Positions 1-6,313 are shown, counted from the stretch's first letter. The stretch: DNA of 6,313 nucleotides from Lutibacter sp. UBA4458 (GCA_002390165.1 DGOU01000085.1:9518-15830); one strand, 5' to 3'. Translations and numbers: made by a program. The notes: a model not told the origin generated them from the letters alone.

Positions 1-884
1 TTGCCAACTTTAGCCATTTTAGCACCATCATCATCAAATAATTCGGTAGGAAATGGTCCTGAACCAACTCTGGTAGTATATGCTTTAAAAATACCAAATA
101 CTTCACCAATTTTACTAGGTGCAACTCCTAATCCTGTACAAGCTCCTGCGGCAGTTGTATTAGAGGAAGTTACAAAAGGATACGTGCCAAAGTCAATATC
201 TAAAAGAGAACCTTGAGCTCCTTCCGCTAAAATAGATTGATTATTTTTTAAAGTATTATTAATAAATTCTTCACTATCAACAAAAGGTATCGTTTTTAAA
301 ACGTCAATTGCTTCGTAAAATTCAGATTCTAATTCTTCTAAATCATATTGAACATCAACATCAAAAAAATCTAACATTTTTAAATGTTTAGCTGCCAAAG
401 CCTTATACTTATCTTTCCAGTTGGTAAGTTCTAAATCTCCAACTCGCATACCATTTCTGCCAGTTTTATCCATATAAGTTGGTCCAATACCTTTTAATGT
501 AGAACCAATTTTGGCTTTTCCTTTAGAAGCTTCGCTTGCTGCATCTAATAATCGATGAGTTGGTAAAATTAAATGTGCTTTTCGTGAAACAAATAATTTT
601 GATGGAATGTCTAAATTAAATTTCCCTAAATCGTCTATTTCTTTTTTAAATATTACAGGGTCTATAACAACGCCATTTCCAATAATATTTTTAGATTTTT
701 CATGAAAAATTCCTGAAGGAATAGTATGTAGTACGTGTTTATGACCATCGAACATTAAAGTGTGCCCAGCATTTGGACCTCCTTGAAATCGTGCAATTAA
801 GTCATAATTAGCGGTAAGGACATCTACAATTTTACCTTTACCTTCATCTCCCCATTGTAGCCCAAGTAATAAATTTACATTCAT
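1..884 (-). CDS. purA: Adenylosuccinate synthetase PurA, N-terminal 294 residues (3' end outside window)
   Basis: PurA makes adenylosuccinate from IMP and aspartate using GTP, the first committed step from IMP to AMP, in the cytoplasm. The reading frame starts at the ATG 884-882 and stays open to the left edge, giving 294 complete codons of a protein usually about 425 residues long. Residues 12-18 are GDEGKGK with the catalytic Asp at 13, followed by GGPNAGHT with the catalytic His at 41. IGSTLKGIGP carries Thr129, Arg143 lies in GRNGMRVGD, EGAQG carries Gln224 and TSSNTT carries Thr239. These numbers coincide with the known E. coli active-site positions, so this part aligns with almost no net gap. 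The C-terminal GTP-binding region is outside the window. The gene begins 11 nt after the stop of the Fur-family gene and is probably co-transcribed with it. No Shine-Dalgarno motif is visible in the AT-only spacer. Identity is certain; only completeness is unknown. Confidence 0.97.
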   Translation of the reverse strand, partial: MNVNLLLGLQWGDEGKGKIVDVLTANYDLIARFQGGPNAGHTLMFDGHKHVLHTIPSGIFHEKSKNIIGNGVVIDPVIFKKEIDDLGKFNLDIPSKLFVSRKAHLILPTHRLLDAASEASKGKAKIGSTLKGIGPTYMDKTGRNGMRVGDLELTNWKDKYKALAAKHLKMLDFFDVDVQYDLEELESEFYEAIDVLKTIPFVDSEEFINNTLKNNQSILAEGAQGSLLDIDFGTYPFVTSSNTTAAGACTGLGVAPSKIGEVFGIFKAYTTRVGSGPFPTELFDDDGAKMAKVG

Positions 885-895
885 TTAATTATATA

Positions 896-1339
896 TTAGT
901 TGTTTGTATTGTTTTTTGTTCCGTAAAAATATAGAGAGTGGTTATTAATTTTAATATCAAAAGTTTCTTCTATGGTTTTTTTAATGATTTCTACTCTAGG
1001 ATCACAAAATTCTATAACTTCACTAGTATCTGTTAAAATAATGTGATCATGTTGTTTGTCGAAATAGCATTTTTCATAATAAGCTTGATTTTTACCAAAT
1101 TGGTGTTTTCTAACTAGACCAGAATCTAACAACAATTCAATGGTATTATATAGGGTAGCTCTACTAACTCGATAATTTTTATTTTTCATTTGAATATAAA
1201 GAGATTCAATATCAAAATGAACATCTAAATCGTAAATTTCTTGTAAAATAGCAAATCGTTCTGGAGTTTTTCTATGAGCATTATCTTCTAGAAATTTAAT
1301 AAATACCGTTTTTACGATTTTCTGACTCTCTTTATTCAT
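896..1339 (-). CDS. Fur-family metal-responsive transcriptional repressor (147 aa)
   Basis: This is a DNA-binding regulator of the Fur/Zur/PerR superfamily; which metal or stress it senses cannot be told from sequence. The N-terminal half is the winged helix: [14 protein letters not shown] at residues 22-35 matches the family signature, and the recognition helix region [14 protein letters not shown] spans 57-70. The C-terminal half is the dimerisation/metal domain: HDH at 97-99, EVIEF at 107-111 and NHSLYFYG at 133-140. Likely metal ligands are retained: His41, Glu89, His97, Asp98, His99, Glu110 and His134. The CxxC of the structural zinc site, normally just after HDH, is replaced by LTDT (102-105), and there is no second C-terminal CxxC; the only cysteines are 91 and 112. 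I recall similar cysteine-poor Fur proteins next to purA in other Flavobacteriia, so this may be a lineage trait. The start at 1339 follows a 101-nt gap with promoter-like sequence, and purA follows after 11 nt. Confidence 0.93.
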   Translation of the reverse strand: MNKESQKIVKTVFIKFLEDNAHRKTPERFAILQEIYDLDVHFDIESLYIQMKNKNYRVSRATLYNTIELLLDSGLVRKHQFGKNQAYYEKCYFDKQHDHIILTDTSEVIEFCDPRVEIIKKTIEETFDIKINNHSLYFYGTKNNTNN

Positions 1340-1355
1340 ATAAATAAATTTAAGC

Positions 1356-1367
1356 TTTTAGCTAAAA
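1356..1367. repeat. 12-bp perfect palindrome at the predicted transcript start of the Fur-family gene
   Basis: TTTTAGCTAAAA at 1356-1367 is its own reverse complement. It lies 4 nt downstream of the -7 element TAACTTTG, so the predicted transcript start falls inside it. It leaves no room for a stable RNA hairpin loop, so a protein-binding operator is a more natural reading. It does not resemble the classical E. coli Fur box. In AT-rich DNA a chance origin is possible. Confidence 0.35.
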
Positions 1368-1370
1368 ATA

Positions 1371-1423
1371 CAAAGTTACTTTTAATTTTTAAATATACTT
1401 TTAGTTATTATGGTAGTTTTCAA
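1371..1423 (-). promoter_or_regulatory. Candidate Bacteroidota-type promoter(s) for the Fur-family gene and purA
   Basis: Read on the minus strand, 1378-1371 is TAACTTTG, a full match to the Bacteroidota -7 consensus TAnnTTTG. It would place the transcript start near 1366 and give a leader of about 26 nt before the ATG at 1339. No convincing TTTG/TTG -33 box sits 17-23 nt upstream of it. A second overlapping candidate is TTG (1423-1421), 23 nt, then TATATTTA (1397-1390), which differs from the -7 consensus only at the last base. The consensus is established knowledge for this phylum. The sequence is so AT-rich that partial matches are common, so the assignment is tentative. Confidence 0.4.
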
Positions 1424-1432
1424 CTTTTAATT
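1378..1432. repeat. Three direct repeats ACTTTTARTT in the gap before the Fur-family gene
   Basis: On the plus strand ACTTTTAATT occurs at 1378-1387 and again identically at 1423-1432, with ACTTTTAGTT at 1397-1406. A degenerate fourth copy, GCTTTTAGCT, sits at 1354-1363 and overlaps the palindrome. The repeats overlap or flank the promoter candidates. They could be regulator sites or simply AT-rich chance similarity. Confidence 0.3.
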
Positions 1433-1440
1433 GTTAATAG

Positions 1441-3657
1441 CTATAATTTGTAAATTCTATCTACCTTGTTAATTCCTTCAATTTTTTTAATATGATCACT
1501 TAATTTTTGAAGTTGTGCTTTATTTTTAACACTTAGTAATATTTTCCCTTCAAAAATACCATCGTTTCCTGAAATATTTAAACTATGAATATTTACATTC
1601 ATATTATTAGAAATTACTTGAGTAATTTCATTTACCATACCTACGTGATCTATACCGTGAATTTTTAAAATAGCTTTAAATTCTTGTTTTGTAGAATCTA
1701 TCCATTTAGCAGAAATAATTCGATATGCATAATTGGATCGCATACTTACTGCATTTGGGCAGTCTGTTTTATGTACTTTAATACCTTCATTTATAGTAAT
1801 AAACCCAAAAACTTTATCTCCTGGAATAGGGTTGCAACAAGGTGCTTTTTTATAATCTAATTGCTCATCATCTTTACCAAAAACTAAGGAATCAAATTTT
1901 TCAGTTACTTCATCTTTATCAATTAATGCTGTTTTTGGGGTTCTTTTGATTCTATTTTTAAAAAAGTTAACAATGGCATTGTTCCTTTTGGTTGCAAACT
2001 CTTTTAATTGTTTATTATCAATAGATCCATTACCAATTCTAAAAAATAAATCTTTACTTGTATTTAGTTTAAAATAGCTAACCAAATCATTAACTACTTT
2101 CTCGTTTAATGTTATTTTAATATGCCTTAATTTTCGAATTAAAATTTCTTTTCCTTCTTGTGAAATTAATTTTTCATCTTCTTTTAAAGCATTTTTAATT
2201 CTAGTTCTGGCACGTGCAGTTACCACAAAATCTAACCATCCAAAATTTGGCTTTTGATTTTTTGATGTAATAATTTCAACTTGATCGCCACTTTTTAAAA
2301 CGTGGCTTATAGGTTTTAATTTTCCATTTACTTTTGCTCCTCTGCAGCTCATTCCAACTTGAGTATGAATTGAAAAAGCAAAATCTAAAGCTGTTGCATT
2401 TTTTGGCAATGCTTTTAAATCGCCATTAGGAGTGAAAACAAAAATTTCTTTTGCGTATAAATTTAATTTAAAATCTTCTACAAAATCAATAGCATTTCCA
2501 TTAGGGTTTTCTAAGGAGTCTTTAATACGATTAAGCCAATCGTCTAAACCACTTTCACGTTCATTTTGATTTTTATATTTATAATGTGCAGCATATCCTT
2601 TTTCGGCAATTTCATCCATTCTAGTGGACCGAATTTGAACTTCTACCCATTTACCTTGCGGACCCATTACCGTAATATGTAACGATTCGTAACCAGTAGA
2701 TTTAGGTTGACTTATCCAATCTCGTAATCTACTTGGATTTGGTCTAAAATGGTCAGTAACAATAGAATATATTTTCCAAGCATCAAATTTTTCATTTTTT
2801 AAATTAGATTGATAAATTACTCTAATTGCAAATTTATCATAAATTTCATCATAGGAAACTCCTTGAGTCAGCATTTTTTTACGAATGGAATAAATAGATT
2901 TTCTTCTTCCTTTTATGGTATATTTAAATCCTTCTTTATCTAAAGTTTCTTTAATTATGTTAGAGAACGATTCTATATATTTATCTTGCTCTTCTATACT
3001 TTGAGTAATTTTTTGTCTAATATCATTATAAACATCAGGTTCTGTGTATTTTAGTCCTAAGTTTTCTAATTTAGTTTTAATATTATACAATCCTAATCTA
3101 TGTGCTAATGGAGCGTAGATGTATAGCGTTTCTGAAGAAATTTTTAATTGTTTATAGCCAGGCATTGCATCCATCGTTTGCATATTATGTAAACGATCTG
3201 CAATTTTAATTAGAATTACACGAACATCATCATTTAAAGTAAGTAACATTTTTCTGAAATTTTCGGCTTGAAGCGAAGTGTCATTATCTTTCTTTAGATT
3301 AGAAATTTTAGTAAGTCCATTTACAATTCTACCAACGGTTTCTCCAAATAAACGTTCAATATCTTCTATAGTATAATCTGTATCTTCTACTACATCGTGT
3401 AATAAAGCAGCAACAATAGAGATGGTTCCTAAGCCAATTTTGTATGCCACAATTTTTGCAACAGCTATTGGGTGAAAAATATAAGGTTCTCCTGTTTTTC
3501 TACGTTGATTTTTATGTGCTTCAAGAGCAATTTCAAAAGCTTTTCTTATTTCTTTTTTATCAGTTGTGGTAAAAGATTGATAAGCACCTTTAAGCAAATC
3601 TTTATATCGCCTGGCAATTTCTTTATTTTCTTCCTCTGTGCTTAAGTTGTACGTCAT
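1441..3657 (-). CDS. rel: Long RSH protein: bifunctional (p)ppGpp synthetase/hydrolase
   Basis: This RelA/SpoT homologue controls the stringent response by making (p)ppGpp from GTP/GDP and ATP and by hydrolysing it. At 738 residues it has the normal full length and domain order. The HD hydrolase domain (about 40-200) keeps His62, HDVVED (87-92) and DRLHNM (154-159), the residues expected for active hydrolysis. The synthetase domain (about 245-360) has KSIYSIRKKM (253-262), Asp274, TGYESLH (321-327) and Glu339 in WVEVQIRS, all consistent with activity. The TGS domain spans about 403-465 (EIFVFTPNGD). The zinc-finger/conserved-cysteine region has Cys607, Cys608 and Cys633, and an ACT domain occupies about 662-738. 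Both activities are therefore expected; the four residues before IYD are SYDE, discussed as a finding. The gene starts 43 nt after the M48 protease gene and may be read through from it. A weak internal promoter (TTG, 20 nt, TATTTTTA) lies directly before the ATG. The symbol is a convention for long bifunctional RSH proteins; it may be called relA or spoT elsewhere. Confidence 0.96.
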   Translation of the reverse strand: MTYNLSTEEENKEIARRYKDLLKGAYQSFTTTDKKEIRKAFEIALEAHKNQRRKTGEPYIFHPIAVAKIVAYKIGLGTISIVAALLHDVVEDTDYTIEDIERLFGETVGRIVNGLTKISNLKKDNDTSLQAENFRKMLLTLNDDVRVILIKIADRLHNMQTMDAMPGYKQLKISSETLYIYAPLAHRLGLYNIKTKLENLGLKYTEPDVYNDIRQKITQSIEEQDKYIESFSNIIKETLDKEGFKYTIKGRRKSIYSIRKKMLTQGVSYDEIYDKFAIRVIYQSNLKNEKFDAWKIYSIVTDHFRPNPSRLRDWISQPKSTGYESLHITVMGPQGKWVEVQIRSTRMDEIAEKGYAAHYKYKNQNERESGLDDWLNRIKDSLENPNGNAIDFVEDFKLNLYAKEIFVFTPNGDLKALPKNATALDFAFSIHTQVGMSCRGAKVNGKLKPISHVLKSGDQVEIITSKNQKPNFGWLDFVVTARARTRIKNALKEDEKLISQEGKEILIRKLRHIKITLNEKVVNDLVSYFKLNTSKDLFFRIGNGSIDNKQLKEFATKRNNAIVNFFKNRIKRTPKTALIDKDEVTEKFDSLVFGKDDEQLDYKKAPCCNPIPGDKVFGFITINEGIKVHKTDCPNAVSMRSNYAYRIISAKWIDSTKQEFKAILKIHGIDHVGMVNEITQVISNNMNVNIHSLNISGNDGIFEGKILLSVKNKAQLQKLSDHIKKIEGINKVDRIYKL

Positions 3658-3661
3658 AGAT

Positions 3662-3684
3662 TAAAAATAGTATTTTAAAATGTA
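3662..3684 (-). promoter_or_regulatory. Weak candidate -7 element before the RSH gene
   Basis: On the minus strand 3669-3662 reads TATTTTTA, one mismatch from TAnnTTTG, again ending exactly 4 nt before an ATG (3657). A TTG lies about 20 nt upstream in the 43-nt gap, within the 17-23 nt spacing range. This would give the RSH gene its own, nearly leaderless, transcript in addition to read-through from the protease gene. The match is weak given the AT content. Confidence 0.22.
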
Positions 3685-3700
3685 ATAGGCAACGACAAAA

Positions 3701-4933
3701 TTATTTTTTTAAATTTTGAATACGTTGTAATAAGGTTGGATGAGAATAATGAATTTTAACATACAGATTATCAGGAGTTAAGTTGCTTAAACTATTTTTC
3801 GATAATTTTTTTAAAGCAGAAATTAAATCAGTTGCGTTATAGTTGTTTTTTGCAAAATTATCTGCTTGGTACTCAAATTTTCTGGATAAGATATTCATAA
3901 AATAGCTTGTAATTTCAGAAATTGGGCTATATAATACGGCAAATGCAATTAAACCAATATGAAAACTATTTGTAGAAACTCCTAAAGCTTGAGACAAATA
4001 TAAATTGCCAACTAATAGCGATAAAATATATAAGGTAAAGCCCATTAATAGCACAGATAAAAACATGTTATAAATGATATGTTTGTTTTTATAATGACCA
4101 ATTTCGTGTGCCAAAACAGCCACAATTTCTTCAGTGGTTAAATCTTTAATCAGCGTATCGTATAAAGTAATACGTTTTTGGCTACCAAATCCAGAAAAAT
4201 AGGCATTAGCTTTTAAGGAACGTTTAGAGCCATCAATGACATAAATATTTTGAATTTTAAAGCCAATTTTATTAGCAAACTGTTCAATAGCAGTTTTTAA
4301 TTCTCCTTCTTCTAAAGGTATTTGTTTATTAAAAATAGGTACAATTAATTTAGAATAAAAAAGATTTAAAAAAATGGTAAATACACTAATAAAAATCCAA
4401 GTGTACCACCAAAAGTTGTTGGTAGTTATGGTATAAAACCAAGTTATAAGAGCTAAAATTCCGCCACCAATTATAATAAGCATCAACCAACTTTTAATTT
4501 TATCGAGAATAAATGTTTTTAAAGTGGTTTTATTAAAGTCAAATTTTTCTTCAATAACAAAAATTTTATAATAGGAAAAAGGAAGGTTTATAATATCACT
4601 TGCAAAAAAAATAATTCCGAAGAAAATTAGTGCAATTATAATTTCATTTTGTGAAAAATATCTTGCAATGGCATCTACTAATGCGAATCCATCAAACATA
4701 AAAAAAAGTACCGTAATTATTATAGAAAAGGTACTTGTAATTATAGAAAAATTATGATTAGTTTTCTTGTAATTTTGTGATTTTACATATTCTTTTTCTG
4801 AATAAATATCGTTTAAATCTGCTGGAATAGCATCGTTAAAATGAGCAGCATTTTTGGTGTCTAAAAAAGTATCAAATAAATATTTAGCCACAATTATGGC
4901 TATTAAAATATAAAATATAATAGTAGGATTCAT
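3701..4933 (-). CDS. Ste24-type M48 membrane zinc metalloprotease (CAAX protease-like)
   Basis: This is an integral membrane zinc endopeptidase of MEROPS family M48, closer to eukaryotic Ste24/CAAX prenyl protease 1 than to the shorter HtpX. The 410 residues are close to full Ste24 length. Hydrophobic segments near 4-20, 62-80, 97-115, 148-168, 174-194, 286-312 and 325-345 suggest about seven membrane spans. NAYFSGFG (243-250) and KRITLYDTLI (253-262) are Ste24 signatures. The zinc motif is HEIGH (276-280) with the catalytic Glu277, and the third ligand is Glu354 in RKFEYQADNFA. The C-terminal SHPTLLQR is also typical. Yeast and human Ste24 cleave prenylated CAAX proteins. Bacteria have no comparable known substrates, so a role in membrane protein quality control is inferred here. 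The start lies 4 nt after the stop of the methyltransferase gene, indicating tight co-transcription. Confidence 0.94.
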   Translation of the reverse strand: MNPTIIFYILIAIIVAKYLFDTFLDTKNAAHFNDAIPADLNDIYSEKEYVKSQNYKKTNHNFSIITSTFSIIITVLFFMFDGFALVDAIARYFSQNEIIIALIFFGIIFFASDIINLPFSYYKIFVIEEKFDFNKTTLKTFILDKIKSWLMLIIIGGGILALITWFYTITTNNFWWYTWIFISVFTIFLNLFYSKLIVPIFNKQIPLEEGELKTAIEQFANKIGFKIQNIYVIDGSKRSLKANAYFSGFGSQKRITLYDTLIKDLTTEEIVAVLAHEIGHYKNKHIIYNMFLSVLLMGFTLYILSLLVGNLYLSQALGVSTNSFHIGLIAFAVLYSPISEITSYFMNILSRKFEYQADNFAKNNYNATDLISALKKLSKNSLSNLTPDNLYVKIHYSHPTLLQRIQNLKK

Positions 4934-4937
4934 AAAG

Positions 4938-5744
4938 TTATTTTAAATTTCGTTGTCTAATAGCTTCAAAAATAATAATTGCAGCGCTTACTGAAACATT
5001 CATAGAATCAATTTCACCATTCATAGGAATTAGTATGTTTTGAGTAGTGTTTAAAAGCCATTCATCAGATAATCCTGTTGCTTCTGTACCCACAATTATG
5101 GCAGTAGGATTTGTATAATTTACTGTGTGATATGCTACGGATGCCGTTAAAGCTGCACCATATAAAGCAATATTGTTTTCTTTTAAAAAATCAATAATTT
5201 CTGAAGTAGAACCTGTGGCAATTTGATTGGTAAAAACACATCCAACACTAGACCGAATAATATTAGGATTATACATATCGGTTTTTGGATTTGCTATTAA
5301 AACAGCGTCCATACCTGCGGCATCCGCCGTTCGTAATATTGCACCAATATTTCCTGGTTTTTCAGGAGCTTCAGCAACCAAAATTAAAGGATTTTTGTTT
5401 TTAAACGTAATATTATTTATAGTTAAGTTTTTTCCTTTAGTTAAAGCTATTATTCCTTCTGTAGAATCTCTTAGCGCTAATTTTTTATATATTTCTTTTG
5501 AAATTTCAATAATTTCAACAGAATCATCTATTTCACTCAATAATTTAATAATCAAACTATTATTTAAATATGATGAGATAATTAATAAGGTTTTAATGGT
5601 GTAATTTCCTTTTAAAGCTAATTCAATTTCACGTAAACCTTCAATTAAAAAAGTGGCAGTTTTTTTTCGTAAACGCGATTTCTCTTTTAGCTGAATTAAC
5701 TCTTTAATATATTTATTTTGCGAACTTGTAATTTGTTTGTGCAT
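4938..5744 (-). CDS. SpoU/TrmH-family RNA 2'-O-ribose methyltransferase
   Basis: This is an S-adenosylmethionine-dependent SPOUT methyltransferase that puts a methyl group on a ribose 2'-hydroxyl of tRNA or rRNA; the exact RNA and nucleotide are not readable from sequence. It has 268 residues. The N-terminal part (about 1-105) is a small RNA-binding domain (FLIEGLREIELAL near 32-44), as in TrmH/RlmB-like proteins with a substrate-binding extension. The catalytic SpoU domain (about 119-265) has all three motifs: GNIGAILRTADAAG (131-144, with Asn132 and catalytic Arg138), IIVGTEATGLS (216-226, Glu221), and IPMNGEIDSMNVSVSAA (239-255) ending in FEAIRQR. The motif 3 region forms the knot that binds the cofactor. 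The family and the activity class are secure. I give no symbol because rlmB, trmH and tsnR homologues cannot be separated here. It follows the DUF3810 gene by 22 nt and precedes the protease gene by 4 nt. Confidence 0.95.
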   Translation of the reverse strand: MHKQITSSQNKYIKELIQLKEKSRLRKKTATFLIEGLREIELALKGNYTIKTLLIISSYLNNSLIIKLLSEIDDSVEIIEISKEIYKKLALRDSTEGIIALTKGKNLTINNITFKNKNPLILVAEAPEKPGNIGAILRTADAAGMDAVLIANPKTDMYNPNIIRSSVGCVFTNQIATGSTSEIIDFLKENNIALYGAALTASVAYHTVNYTNPTAIIVGTEATGLSDEWLLNTTQNILIPMNGEIDSMNVSVSAAIIIFEAIRQRNLK

Positions 5745-5748
5745 AGTG

Positions 5749-5756
5749 CAAAAATA
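5749..5756 (-). promoter_or_regulatory. Weak candidate -7 element before the methyltransferase gene
   Basis: On the minus strand this reads TATTTTTG, a full match to TAnnTTTG, ending 4 nt before the ATG at 5744. A transcript from it would begin at about the A of the ATG, i.e. be leaderless. No TTTG or TTG box is visible 17-23 nt upstream. Read-through from the DUF3810 gene is an equally good explanation for expression. Confidence 0.2.
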
Positions 5757-5766
5757 ATCTTATTAA

Positions 5767-6313
5767 CTATAATTTATGCGATTTATAATAATTAATTAAA
5801 AGGAATACCATTTTATTGTATTCTTTCATTCCTGCTTTTTGTTTGTTTACTTTTAAATAGGAATTATAAAAACTTTTAAAGTATTTTTCGCTCCAATTTT
5901 TATACGATTTCCAAAATTCTTGATTTTGCTGTATATCTTTAATAATTCCTTTATTTATGAATGTAGTAAGTAATTTATACTTTTCTGGGTTTTTAGCGTA
6001 AACTTCGTATAAACAGTATTTTAAAGCCATTAAATAACCAGCATAATTAAAATATAAATTTTCTGATTTTATGGCAGCTAAATAGCCTACAAAATTAGCG
6101 CCACCTTCTGAAGCAATTCCTATTTGATGTGCCATTTCATGACAAACCGTTGCTGGATATGAGTTTTTTGGAATTAAATAATTAACCTGTGCTTCATTTG
6201 TAAACGGATTTAAATAACCTGCAAATCCCATATACGTTAAAGGAACACTAAATAATGAACTTTTTACAGAATAATGTTGGTATTTAAAGGTTGTATCATA
6301 AATTTCTAATTGT
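5767..6313 (-). CDS. DUF3810 family zinc-metalloprotease-like protein, C-terminal 181 residues (5' end outside window)
   Basis: The frame ends at the stop codon 5769-5767 and stays open through the right edge, so the ATG at 6231-6229 is internal: the 27 codons upstream of it (ending SVPLTY) are in frame and fit the family. DUF3810 proteins are Bacteroidota and Firmicutes proteins of about 350 residues. As I recall, they have N-terminal membrane segments, which here would lie outside the window. The visible part has GYLNPFTNEAQVN, a family signature, then CHEMAHQIG with the HExxH zinc motif (6141-6127, fragment residues 58-62), and SEGGANFVGYLAA, where family members usually show an acidic-rich ExEANF. 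The C-terminal 110 residues are hydrophilic and rich in Lys and Tyr. Function is unknown; a membrane-anchored peptidase is a reasonable inference from HExxH. The methyltransferase gene follows after 22 nt. Confidence 0.85.
   Translation of the reverse strand, partial: QLEIYDTTFKYQHYSVKSSLFSVPLTYMGFAGYLNPFTNEAQVNYLIPKNSYPATVCHEMAHQIGIASEGGANFVGYLAAIKSENLYFNYAGYLMALKYCLYEVYAKNPEKYKLLTTFINKGIIKDIQQNQEFWKSYKNWSEKYFKSFYNSYLKVNKQKAGMKEYNKMVFLLINYYKSHKL

Noticed and set aside
1..216. Plus-strand open frame of 71 codons at the left edge
   Set aside because: It lies wholly antisense to purA, whose conserved active-site residues are clearly encoded on the other strand, and its product resembles nothing I recognise.
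1340..1440. Possible rho-independent terminator after the RSH gene
   Set aside because: The only stem seen (AGTT-GAA-AACT on the minus strand) is 4 bp long, AT-rich and not followed by a T run.
1340..1440. Classical Fur box or PerR box upstream of the Fur-family gene
   Set aside because: No good match to the GATAATGATAATCATTATC-type or TTATAATnATTATAA-type inverted repeat was found; only the unrelated palindrome and direct repeats are present.
5227..5604. Plus-strand open frame of 125 codons
   Set aside because: It is antisense to the SpoU methyltransferase gene, overlapping its first catalytic motif; the hydrophobic product is what the complement of such a gene gives.
5767..6231. Treating the DUF3810 gene as complete with a start at 6231
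   Set aside because: The frame stays open upstream to the window edge, the added residues fit the family, and a 154-residue protein would be far too short for DUF3810.
1..6313. Mobile element, CRISPR array, tRNA/rRNA gene, toxin-antitoxin pair or phage genes
   Set aside because: No spaced repeats, terminal inverted repeats, transposase motifs, structured RNA signatures or small gene pairs were seen; nearly all of the window is occupied by six recognisable genes of uniform composition.

Overview
The window comes from an AT-rich bacterium (roughly 30% GC by eye), most likely a member of the Flavobacteriia (Bacteroidota). The evidence is a DUF3810-type metalloprotease, family-typical protein sequences, starts without Shine-Dalgarno motifs, and Bacteroidota-style TAnnTTTG promoter elements. 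The genus cannot be read from the sequence.

All six genes lie on the minus strand and read from the right edge to the left. In transcription order they are: the C-terminal part of a DUF3810 zinc-protease-like protein (6313-5767, cut by the window edge); a SpoU/TrmH-family RNA 2'-O-ribose methyltransferase (5744-4938); a Ste24-type M48 membrane metalloprotease (4933-3701); a long RelA/SpoT-homologue (RSH) (p)ppGpp synthetase/hydrolase (3657-1441); a Fur-family metal-responsive repressor (1339-896); and the N-terminal 294 residues of adenylosuccinate synthetase PurA (884-1, cut by the window edge). The gaps are 22, 4, 43, 101 and 11 nt. Only the 101-nt gap before the Fur gene clearly has room for a regulated promoter, and it holds the best promoter-like and operator-like sequence. 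No stretch above 300 bases lacks a gene.

The content is mostly housekeeping. The RSH, Fur and PurA genes link alarmone metabolism, metal-responsive regulation and AMP synthesis. PurA is a known ppGpp target in E. coli, so the linkage makes biological sense. I see no mobile element, CRISPR array, tRNA or rRNA gene, phage gene or obviously new system. The points worth a second look are small: a Fur protein without the CxxC structural zinc site, an RSH whose synthetase-control motif does not match either textbook class, a substitution next to the zinc motif of the DUF3810 protein, a repeat/palindrome cluster before the Fur gene, and a shared TATTTTTR-N4-ATG start context in two genes.
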